From Pseudomonadota bacterium (GTDB lineage: Bacteria; Pseudomonadota; Gammaproteobacteria; Burkholderiales; Burkholderiaceae_F), in the NCBI GenBank assembly GCA_021842465.1, contig JAKBZN010000018.1:1-48321 (forward strand): DNA of 48,321 nt. Reading direction: 5' to 3'. The notes below the pieces were generated by a model. It worked only from the letters and a program-made list of their open reading frames with translations, ran no database searches and was not told the DNA's origin. Position numbers and translations under genes: made by a program. This document shows positions 29,613 to 36,342 of the stretch, one piece after another. Position 1 is the first letter of the stretch, and every line of letters begins with the position of its first letter.

Positions 29613-30340
29613 TGCGTCCCGCGCAACGCGCGGCCCGGCCGCGGCTTGGCGCCGGCGGCCGTGCGGCAATCTACTTCGTCCGGCACGGCGAAACGCGCTG
29701 GACGGCGCAGGGGCGGTATCAGGGCGGCAGCGACATCCCCCTTGCGCCGGCCGGCGTGTGCCAAGCCCGCCGCGCGGCCCGCAGCCTGTTGCGCCATGGC
29801 GTCACGGCGGTCGTATCGAGTCCCTTGCGCCGGGCGGTCCGGACGTCGGCGGTCATCGCGCGATGCCTCGGTGTCGGGCGCCCCGCCATCGACCGGCGCC
29901 TGCATGAACTTCGCTTCGGGAGTTGGGAAGGGTTGACGCAGCGCGAGGTGCGCGCCCGCTGGCCGGAACAACTCCGGGAATGGAAGCGGACTCCCGACCG
30001 CTTCCGCTTCCCCGAAGGCGAGACGCTCGCCCGGGCGCAGGCGCGGTTGGCCGCCTTCCTCCGCACCCTGCGAGCGCGGCGGTCGAATCGATCACGGCCG
30101 ATCGTCGTCGTCACCCACGCCGGAATCATCCGTCTGGCGCTGCTTGCGGCGGCCGATCTGCCGCTGTCACAATTCCGGGCGTTCTCGATCGAGCCCGGCG
30201 GGGTCGTCCGTTTCAACTTGGTCGCCGGCGGGGTTCCGGGCGCCCGCCAACGGTCCGCGTTGCGCAGGGCCGGTAGCCAGCACTTCCGGTCGAGTCGATT
30301 TTCTGTTGATTCCATGGAACATAGGGAAAGGTCGAAATGA
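29612..30340 (+). CDS. Histidine phosphatase superfamily protein (GpmB/CobC-like)
   Basis: The product has 242 residues. It carries the phosphohistidine motif [10 protein letters not shown] (nucleophile His25), the arginine-containing [11 protein letters not shown], the acid-region [11 protein letters not shown] and the second catalytic His in [13 protein letters not shown]. Relatives remove phosphate from small molecules such as alpha-ribazole phosphate or phosphosugars. A basic tail (about residues 210-242) follows the domain. The ATG sits within TGATG, overlapping the ABC exporter stop by one base, and its own stop overlaps the ugd start by four. Its place inside a glycan operon suggests a dephosphorylation step on a sugar or lipid-linked intermediate, but the substrate is unknown. 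Confidence 0.85.
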   Translation: MRPAQRAARPRLGAGGRAAIYFVRHGETRWTAQGRYQGGSDIPLAPAGVCQARRAARSLLRHGVTAVVSSPLRRAVRTSAVIARCLGVGRPAIDRRLHELRFGSWEGLTQREVRARWPEQLREWKRTPDRFRFPEGETLARAQARLAAFLRTLRARRSNRSRPIVVVTHAGIIRLALLAAADLPLSQFRAFSIEPGGVVRFNLVAGGVPGARQRSALRRAGSQHFRSSRFSVDSMEHRERSK

Positions 30341-31671
30341 AAGTAACAGTCATTGGAACGGGGTACGTCGGTCTGGTCACCGGCGCGTGCCTGGCGGACG
30401 TCGGCAACTCGGTGTTGTGCATCGACATCGACCGCGCCAAGGTCGCGCGCCTGAACGCGGGCGAGATCCCGATACACGAACCGGGGCTCGACGAGGTCGT
30501 CGCGCGCAACCGGGCGGCGGATCGGCTGCATTTTTCCTCGGACTACGACGCCGCGGTTGCGCATTCCGACATCTTCTTCATCGCCGTCGGCACGCCGACC
30601 GATGAGGACGGTTCGGCGGACGTCCGGCACGTCGAAGGGGCGGCGCGCGAACTCGGCCGGCGCCTGACGCGCAAGGCGCTGGTGGTCGTCAAATCCACCG
30701 TGCCGGTCGGAACGCATGTCCTCGTCGCCCATGCGATCGAAGAAGAGCTCGCCCACCGCGGGCAATCGGTCAAGGTTGCCGTGGCGTCGAATCCGGAATT
30801 TCTCAAGGAGGGGGCGGCCGTCGCGGATTTCATGCATCCGGACCGCATCGTGGTGGGAACCGAAGACCCCGACGCGATCGCCACGTTCACCACGCTCTAC
30901 GCGCCGTTCAACCGCAACCACAACCGCCTGATCTTTCTGGATCCGCATTCGTCGGAGCTCGCCAAATATGCCGCGAACGCCATGCTGGCGACGCGGATCT
31001 CGTTCATGAACGAGCTGGCGCGCCTTGCCGAAAAGCTCGGTGCGGACATCGAGAAGGTGCGGGACGCCATCGGAGCGGATCCCCGGATCGGCTCGAGCTT
31101 TCTCTATGCGGGCGCCGGATACGGCGGATCGTGTTTTCCCAAGGACGTGCGGGCGCTGCTGGCCATGGCGCGCGAGAACGTCGTGTCGGCGCGCCTGCTG
31201 TCGGCCGTGCACGAAGTCAACGAGGAACAGAAGCACGTCCTTGCCACGAAGCTGCGCGATGCCCTGGGCGGCGAGTTGCGCGGGCGGGTCATCGCGGTAT
31301 GGGGACTCGCGTTCAAGGCCAATACCGATGACGTGCGCGAGGCGTCGAGCGTGGTGCTGATTCGCGATGTCGTGGCCGCCGGAGCGACCGTGCGCGCATA
31401 CGACCCGCAGGCGCGCGAGACGGCGCGCCAGGCCTTGGCCGAAATCGATCGCAAGGTCACGATCTGCGACGACGCCGCCGCGGCGTGTGAAGGTGCCGAT
31501 GCGCTCGTCGTGGTCACGGAGTGGCTCGAATTCCGCAGCCCGGATTTTGCCGCGCTGGCGGCCCGGTTGCGCGCCCGCGTCCTCGTCGATGGACGCAATC
31601 TGTACGACCCCCGGGCGGTCGCCGCGGCAGGACTGCGGTATGTCGGGATCGGACGTTCCCAAGCCGCCTGA
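30337..31671 (+). CDS. ugd: UDP-glucose 6-dehydrogenase
   Basis: Oxidises UDP-glucose to UDP-glucuronate with two NAD+. The product has 444 residues. The N-terminal Rossmann motif is [26 protein letters not shown] and KSTVPVGT are family segments, and the catalytic cysteine lies in [10 protein letters not shown] (Cys266) with the sugar-site Lys of [12 protein letters not shown] upstream. A C-terminal UDP-binding domain ([15 protein letters not shown]) follows. It starts within ATGA overlapping the phosphatase stop, with AAAGG upstream. It takes UDP-glucose from the galU at the end of this operon and supplies the following epimerase. Confidence 0.96.
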   Translation: MKVTVIGTGYVGLVTGACLADVGNSVLCIDIDRAKVARLNAGEIPIHEPGLDEVVARNRAADRLHFSSDYDAAVAHSDIFFIAVGTPTDEDGSADVRHVEGAARELGRRLTRKALVVVKSTVPVGTHVLVAHAIEEELAHRGQSVKVAVASNPEFLKEGAAVADFMHPDRIVVGTEDPDAIATFTTLYAPFNRNHNRLIFLDPHSSELAKYAANAMLATRISFMNELARLAEKLGADIEKVRDAIGADPRIGSSFLYAGAGYGGSCFPKDVRALLAMARENVVSARLLSAVHEVNEEQKHVLATKLRDALGGELRGRVIAVWGLAFKANTDDVREASSVVLIRDVVAAGATVRAYDPQARETARQALAEIDRKVTICDDAAAACEGADALVVVTEWLEFRSPDFAALAARLRARVLVDGRNLYDPRAVAAAGLRYVGIGRSQAA

Positions 31672-31698
31672 GCGGTTTTCGGCGGCGGGCGATCGGAT

Positions 31699-31722
31699 GC
31701 GGCGCGACCGGGGTCGCGCCGC
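31699..31722. terminator. Strong stem-loop between ugd and the epimerase gene
   Basis: GCGGCGCGACC at 31699-31709 pairs perfectly with 31712-31722 around a 2-nt centre (about 10 usable pairs). It lies in the 68-bp gap after ugd, just before the AGGAGG ribosome site of the next gene. There is no T-tract. It may be an attenuator or a processing/stability hairpin inside the operon. Confidence 0.4.
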
Positions 31723-31739
31723 CTGGAACAGGAGGCAGG

Positions 31740-32744
31740 GTGGAAGACACGGTTCTGGTTACCGGGTGTGCCGGATTCATCGGCAGTGCGGTCGCGGAGG
31801 CATTGCTCGCGCGGGGCGAGCGCGTCGTCGGGATCGACAACTTCAATTCGTATTACGACCCGCAACTCAAACGCGACCGCGTGGCGCGCCGGACCGACCC
31901 CGCGTATCGGGTGGCGGAAATCGACCTCGCGGATCGTGACGCGCTTTTCTCGTTGATGCAGAAGCTGCGTCCCGGCCGCATCGTGCATCTGGCGGCGCAG
32001 GCGGGCGTGCGCTACTCCTTCGAAAACCCGCACGCCTACGTCGACAGCAACGTCGCCGGATTCGTCAACCTGCTGGAGGCGGCTCGCACCGCCGGGAACG
32101 TCCGGCACTTCGTGTATGCGTCGTCGTCCAGCGTCTACGGCGCGAACACCAAGCAGCCGTTCTCGATCGACGATCCGGTCGAGCAGCCGATCAGCCTCTA
32201 TGCCGCGACCAAGCGGGCGAACGAATTGATTGCGCGGGTGTATGCGATGCAGTTCGGCCTGCGCTGCACCGGGCTGCGCTACTTCACCGTGTACGGACCC
32301 TGGGGGCGCCCGGACATGGCGCCGTTGAAGTTCGCCCGGGCCATCTTCGAGGGCAAGCCCATCGAGGTGTATGGCGAGGGCGACATGCGTCGCGATTTCA
32401 CCTACATCGACGACATCGTCGATGGGACCTTGCGCGCGCTGGACGAAACGGACCGCTTCGAGTCCGTGCCGCACCGCGTCTACAACCTCGGGAACCATCG
32501 CCCGGAGGAACTGCTGCGGTTCATCGAGATCCTGGAACAGGAAATCGGGAAGCCCGCGAAGCGGGTGTTCAAGCCGATGCAGGCCGGGGACGTGCGGTCG
32601 ACGGCGGCGGACATCGACGCCACGGTTCGCGATCTCGGCTGGACGCCCACGACGAATATCGAGGTCGGGCTCGCCGCGCTGGTGGCGTGGTTGCGCGCCT
32701 ACTACGGATACGACCGTCGCGTCTCCCGTCTGGCAGCGGCCTGA
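31740..32744 (+). CDS. UDP-glucuronate 4-epimerase-like NAD-dependent epimerase
   Basis: Probably converts UDP-glucuronate to UDP-galacturonate. The product has 334 residues, an extended short-chain dehydrogenase. The N-terminal NAD-binding motif is VTGCAGFIGS, then IDNFNSYYDPQLKRDR and LAAQAGVRYS, a pair typical of UDP-GlcA 4-epimerases. The catalytic Ser is in YASSSSVYG and the Tyr/Lys in YAATK (Tyr154, Lys158). RYFTVYGPWGRPDMA is also characteristic of this subgroup. The start is GTG with an AGGAGG ribosome site at 31730-31735, the strongest in the operon. Preceded by ugd and followed by galU, it completes a UDP-Glc to UDP-GlcA to UDP-GalA route. Another 4-epimerase specificity cannot be excluded by eye. 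Confidence 0.9.
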   Translation: MEDTVLVTGCAGFIGSAVAEALLARGERVVGIDNFNSYYDPQLKRDRVARRTDPAYRVAEIDLADRDALFSLMQKLRPGRIVHLAAQAGVRYSFENPHAYVDSNVAGFVNLLEAARTAGNVRHFVYASSSSVYGANTKQPFSIDDPVEQPISLYAATKRANELIARVYAMQFGLRCTGLRYFTVYGPWGRPDMAPLKFARAIFEGKPIEVYGEGDMRRDFTYIDDIVDGTLRALDETDRFESVPHRVYNLGNHRPEELLRFIEILEQEIGKPAKRVFKPMQAGDVRSTAADIDATVRDLGWTPTTNIEVGLAALVAWLRAYYGYDRRVSRLAAA

Positions 32745-32786
32745 GGCGGCCCGACCCTGTTTCCTCCAATCGTTTCGGTGGACCCC

Positions 32787-33638
32787 ATGCACACCCCACG
32801 AAAAGTCCGCAAGGCTGTCTTCCCGGTGGCGGGTTCCGGCACCCGCTTCCTTCCCGCCACCAAGGCCATGCCCAAGGAGATGCTGCCGGTTCTCGACAAG
32901 CCGCTGATCCAGTACGCGGTCGAGGAGGCCGCGGCCGCCGGCATCGAGCAGATGATCTTCGTCACCGGACGCAACAAGCGGGCGATCGAAGATCATTTCG
33001 ACCGCAGTCCGGAACTGGAGATGCTGCTGCAGGCGCAGGGCAAGACCACCCTGCTCGAGGCGCTGCGCAGTGCGGCGCCGGCCGGCGTCAACTTCGTCTA
33101 TGTGCGGCAGCCGGAACCGCTCGGTCTGGGGCACGCCGTCCTGTGCGCGGCGTCGGTGGTCGGCGACGAACCGTTCGCGGTCATCCTCGCCGATGACCTG
33201 ATCGACGCGCAGCCCGGTGTTACCGCGCAACTCGTGCACAGCTATGCGCGGCACGGCGCGTCGGTGCTCGGCGTCGAGGACATCCCGCTGGCGGATGCGG
33301 GGAAGTACGGCATCGTCGCCTCCGATCCGATCGGAGGGAACGATGAACGGGTTACGCAGATCGTCGAGAAGCCCGCACCGGAGGAGGCACCATCGACCCT
33401 TGCCGTGGTCGGCCGCTATGTCCTGTGCCCGCAAATCTTCGGCGAACTTGCGCGCACGCCGCGTGGGCGGGGCGGCGAGATCCAGCTCACCGACGCCATT
33501 GCGCGGCGCGTCGCCCAAGGCGAGGTGGTTGCCCACCGGTTCGCTGGTACGCGCTTCGATTGCGGCTCCAAGGCAGGATTCGTCCAGGCGAACATCGCGT
33601 TCGCGAAGAACGCCGGGTTGATGCCGGAGACGCGCTGA
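32787..33638 (+). CDS. galU: UTP--glucose-1-phosphate uridylyltransferase (copy 2)
   Basis: The product has 283 residues, from the ATG of [12 protein letters not shown]. An in-frame GTG three codons upstream is possible, but the ATG matches the family start and has GGTGG upstream. Active-site segments match copy 1 (123-962): [37 protein letters not shown] and [11 protein letters not shown]. By eye about 36 of 275 aligned residues differ, mostly in a short loop (SDPIGGN versus TKSLSDR) and at the C-terminus, which here extends to GLMPETR. As the last gene of the glycan operon it provides a dedicated UDP-glucose supply for ugd, while copy 1 sits with pgi. It converges on waaA. Confidence 0.95.
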   Translation: MHTPRKVRKAVFPVAGSGTRFLPATKAMPKEMLPVLDKPLIQYAVEEAAAAGIEQMIFVTGRNKRAIEDHFDRSPELEMLLQAQGKTTLLEALRSAAPAGVNFVYVRQPEPLGLGHAVLCAASVVGDEPFAVILADDLIDAQPGVTAQLVHSYARHGASVLGVEDIPLADAGKYGIVASDPIGGNDERVTQIVEKPAPEEAPSTLAVVGRYVLCPQIFGELARTPRGRGGEIQLTDAIARRVAQGEVVAHRFAGTRFDCGSKAGFVQANIAFAKNAGLMPETR

Positions 33639-33695
33639 GCGGGCTCCGCAGCGATATCGGATCCGAAGGGGCGGCACAGGGGGCCGCCGGGCCGC

Positions 33696-35189
33696 TCACG
33701 GCGCGCGTCGGTACGCGCCCTCGATCATCGCCACCGTCCGATCGGCGGCGCCGCGATGCGCCTCGGAGAACGCCCGCGCCGCGCTCCGCATGCGGTCCCG
33801 CAGCGTGGCATCCCTCGTGATCTCTTCGAGCGCCTGCAGCGCTTCTGCCGCGTCGGCAACGCGGCGCGCGGCCCCGCAGGCGACCGCGTCGATCGCCGCC
33901 TGGGCGAAGTTGAACATGTGCGGACCGAACACCACGGGACAGCCGCAGGCCGCCGCTTCGATGAGGTTTTGTCCGCCCAGCGGCGCGAGGCTGCCGCCGA
34001 TCACCGCGGCATCGGCCATGGCGTAGTACATCGGCATCTCGCCCATCGAGTCGCCCAGCAGGACGGCCGACGGATCCAGCCTCGCGGGCTCGGCCAATTC
34101 GGCATCCCATTGGGTGCGCCGCAGCACGCGCAGGCCGCGTTGTGCAAGGAGCGCGGCGACGTCGTCGAAGCGTTGCGGGTGGCGGGGGACGAACAAGCAG
34201 CGGGGTTGCACGGCACCGGCTCCCTTGCCGGCGCGGGAAGACAACGCGTCGAGCAGCATCGCCTCTTCGCCGTCCCGCGTGCTCGCGAACAGCCAGACCG
34301 GGCGATCGGCGCCGAGCCGCGCGCGCCAGGGCTCGCCGCGGGCAATGAGTGCGGCATCGGGCTGCAGATCGAATTTCAGGTTGCCGGTGACGGTGATGGG
34401 TCCGGGGAACCAGCGTGCGATGCGATCCCGATCCGCCGGGGTCTGCGCGCCGACCGCGGCGAGGTTGGCGGCGGCGCGGGCGAACAGGCGTGAGAACCGT
34501 GCCGCTTTGTCGGCCGACCGCTCCGAGAGCCGTGCGTTGGCGAGCAGGATCGGGACGTTCGCCGCCGCCGCTTCGTAGAGCAGGGTGGGCCAGATCTCCG
34601 TCTCCATCAGCACCCCGACGTCCGGGCGCGTCTCGCACAGGAAGTTTCGCACCGGTCCGGGCAGGTCATAGGGGAGGTAGCGCTGCGAGAGCCTAGCGGA
34701 TCCGCGTTCCGATCCCGCTGCACGCGCGAGCCGTTGCGCGATCTCCGCGCCGACGGCGCGCCCGGTCGGGGTCATGTGCGTCAACACGAACCGGGCATCC
34801 GGATGCGCCCGCGCGAGCCGCTCGATCAGCGGCCACGCCGCGTGGGTCTCGCCGACCGAGACGGCGTGAATCCAGAAGGTGGGCGGGGTCCGCGCCACCC
34901 CCCTCACCCCCGCCCTCTCCCCCCACGGGGGGAGAGGGGGAGTTTCCAGGCTGCTCTGCGACGGGCCGATCGGTTGCGCCGGAGCGGCGGATCGCTCCTC
35001 TCCCGCGTGCGGGAGAGGGGAGGGGGTGAGGGCGCCGGCACCGAGAAACCGCTCGCCCCAGTGTCGGAAATATTCGCGCTGCCGCAGCCCGCGCCGACAC
35101 AGGTACAGCGCCACGAACGGCAGCGCCGCCATCCACGCCGCGGTGTACCACGCCGGTGGACGCTGCGGACCGCGACCCGCTGCGTTCAT
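33696..35189 (-). CDS. waaA: 3-deoxy-D-manno-octulosonic acid (Kdo) transferase with repeat-derived insert
   Basis: Adds Kdo to lipid IVA at the inner membrane during LPS synthesis. The product has 497 residues, against roughly 420-430 usually. An N-terminal membrane-associated segment (WMAALPFVALYLCRRG) is followed by YFRHWGERF and the catalytic motif IHAVSVGE (Glu114). LMETEIWPTLL, VTGNLKFD and the C-terminal GGSLAPLGGQNLIEAA are typical Kdo-transferase segments. Between WGERF and WIHAVSVGE, where the family has about ten residues, lie about 50 Pro/Gly/Ala/Ser-rich residues (about 51-103), encoded by two inverted copies of the GC palindrome. The frame is intact. The ATG overlaps the waaC stop (ATGA); the open frame upstream of it runs antisense-like inside waaC and is not real. 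Confidence 0.94.
   Translation of the reverse strand: MNAAGRGPQRPPAWYTAAWMAALPFVALYLCRRGLRQREYFRHWGERFLGAGALTPSPLPHAGEERSAAPAQPIGPSQSSLETPPLPPWGERAGVRGVARTPPTFWIHAVSVGETHAAWPLIERLARAHPDARFVLTHMTPTGRAVGAEIAQRLARAAGSERGSARLSQRYLPYDLPGPVRNFLCETRPDVGVLMETEIWPTLLYEAAAANVPILLANARLSERSADKAARFSRLFARAAANLAAVGAQTPADRDRIARWFPGPITVTGNLKFDLQPDAALIARGEPWRARLGADRPVWLFASTRDGEEAMLLDALSSRAGKGAGAVQPRCLFVPRHPQRFDDVAALLAQRGLRVLRRTQWDAELAEPARLDPSAVLLGDSMGEMPMYYAMADAAVIGGSLAPLGGQNLIEAAACGCPVVFGPHMFNFAQAAIDAVACGAARRVADAAEALQALEEITRDATLRDRMRSAARAFSEAHRGAADRTVAMIEGAYRRAP
34901..35032. repeat. Inverted pair of GC palindromes (REPIN-like) inside waaA
   Basis: Unit A has a 12-bp perfect stem (34913-34924 with 34927-34938), preceded by the edge CCCTCACCCC at 34901. 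Unit B has a 10-bp perfect stem (34997-35006 with 35009-35018), followed by the edge GGGGGTGAGGG ending at 35032. The units point in opposite directions with about 58 bp between stems, the layout of a REP doublet. In the waaA frame they encode PLPPWGERAGVRG and SPLPHAGEE. Reading continues through both without a stop. Confidence 0.8.
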
Positions 35190-36160
35190 TGCGGTGCCGG
35201 CTCCGGCGGGGTCGCGATCACCCGGTCGACGGCGGCGAGTACCTCGCTCACCGACGGCGTCATGCCGACGCCGCCGAGACTGGCGACCCGTCCGCTGCCG
35301 CGCAGCCCGACCAGACCCGGGTCGTAGTCGCAGTAGATCCCCACCGAGGGCGTTCCGGTCGCCGCGGCGAGATGGGTGAGTCCGGTGTCCAGCCCGATCG
35401 TCAGCGCCGCCCCCGCCGCAAGGCTGGCGAGTTGGGAAAGGTTGGCGCGCGGCAGGACTTGCGCCGCCACCATGGGTTGCGCCCGTCGTTCGCAGGACTG
35501 CCGCTCCGATTCGCTGCCCCAGGGCAGCAGGCAGAGGTATCCCCGGCCGGCGAGCTGGCGCTCGAGCTCGGTCCAGTGCGCGTCCGGCCACAGCTTGGTG
35601 GCGCGGCTGGCGTTGGTGAGCAGCAGCACGGTGCCGGATTCTCCGAAGGCGCCTTCGCCCGGCGGCGGGCGAAGGCCGAACTCCTCGGGTCCGTCGAGCG
35701 CGTATCCGAGCGCGAACGCGCCCAGGCGGCGGTTGCGGTCGACCGCGTGCAGGCGCCGGTCGATGCTCGCCGTGCGCCGATAGAAGAACGTCGCCAGCGG
35801 CTCGCGCGCGGAGGTTCGCGAGAATCCGCTCACCGGGCCGCGGGCGGAACCGGCGACGAAGGCGCTCTTGAGCAGACCCTGGCAGTCGATGATGGTGTGA
35901 TAACGAACCCGCCGCAGGCTGCTGCGCGCGGCGAACAGTTCGCGCCAGCTCTGCCGCGAGAAGGGCGCTTTGCGCCAGCGCCGCAGGGCGATCGGAATGA
36001 TCCGGGATACCGCCGGATGCAGGCGGGGGATTTCCGCGAACGCATCTTCGACGACCCAGTCGATGCGGGCGTGCGGAAACGCACGCGCGATGTCGGTGAC
36101 CATCGGCAGGGCATGGACGACATCGCCCATCGATGAGGTTTTGACGATCAGGACGCGCAC
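35186..36160 (-). CDS. waaC: Lipopolysaccharide heptosyltransferase I
   Basis: Transfers the first heptose to the Kdo region of the LPS inner core. The product has 324 residues, a normal length, in the GT9 family. The N-terminal RVLIVKTSSMGDVVHALPMV is the classic WaaC opening, including the acceptor-site Asp. DWVVEDAFAEIPRLHP follows, and the donor-domain signature is GLDTGLTHLAAATGTPSVGIY. The start is GTG, 7 nt after a -10-like TAAAAT and without a clear Shine-Dalgarno sequence. It overlaps waaA by 4 nt, so both are co-translated for inner-core synthesis. It diverges from glgP across 182 bp. Confidence 0.94.
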   Translation of the reverse strand: MRVLIVKTSSMGDVVHALPMVTDIARAFPHARIDWVVEDAFAEIPRLHPAVSRIIPIALRRWRKAPFSRQSWRELFAARSSLRRVRYHTIIDCQGLLKSAFVAGSARGPVSGFSRTSAREPLATFFYRRTASIDRRLHAVDRNRRLGAFALGYALDGPEEFGLRPPPGEGAFGESGTVLLLTNASRATKLWPDAHWTELERQLAGRGYLCLLPWGSESERQSCERRAQPMVAAQVLPRANLSQLASLAAGAALTIGLDTGLTHLAAATGTPSVGIYCDYDPGLVGLRGSGRVASLGGVGMTPSVSEVLAAVDRVIATPPEPAPQ

Positions 36161-36173
36161 CCGGGCGATTTTA
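36161..36173 (-). promoter_or_regulatory. Possible -10 element placing the waaC start at the transcript start
   Basis: TAAAAT reads on the minus strand from 36173 to 36168, 7 nt before the GTG start. No -35 match or ribosome site is evident. The arrangement resembles the one before galU copy 1. This is a weak prediction. Confidence 0.3.
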
Positions 36174-36294
36174 CCGGAGCGCGGCTAGCGGGCGCGCACA
36201 GCATTGGTGCGCGGCAACATCGCGATCGTCGCCACGTTCGATGGCGATCGGCATGCCGAAGGCACGCAATCGTCGGCTGCTAAGATGGGGCGAC

Positions 36295-36323
36295 GCACCA
36301 TCGATCCAAGCACCATCGATCCA
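36295..36323 (+). repeat. Tandem 15-bp direct repeat ahead of glgP
   Basis: GCACCATCGATCCA occurs at 36295-36308 and again at 36310-36323, exactly 15 bp apart, 20 bp before the glgP ATG. A -10-like TAAGAT lies at 36281-36286, so the repeat would fall at the very start of the transcript. It may be a regulator-binding site or a simple duplication. Confidence 0.5.
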
Positions 36324-36342
36324 TCTTGGGGGCCCATACGTC

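Noticed and set aside
23730-30330. Shared 10-mer ACATAGGGAA ahead of the glycan operon and ahead of ugd
   Set aside because: A 10-nt match is expected by chance many times in 48 kb, and the flanks do not align.
33639-33695. Terminator between galU copy 2 and waaA
   Set aside because: Only imperfect GC pairing was seen and no T-tract, so it is not strong enough to list.
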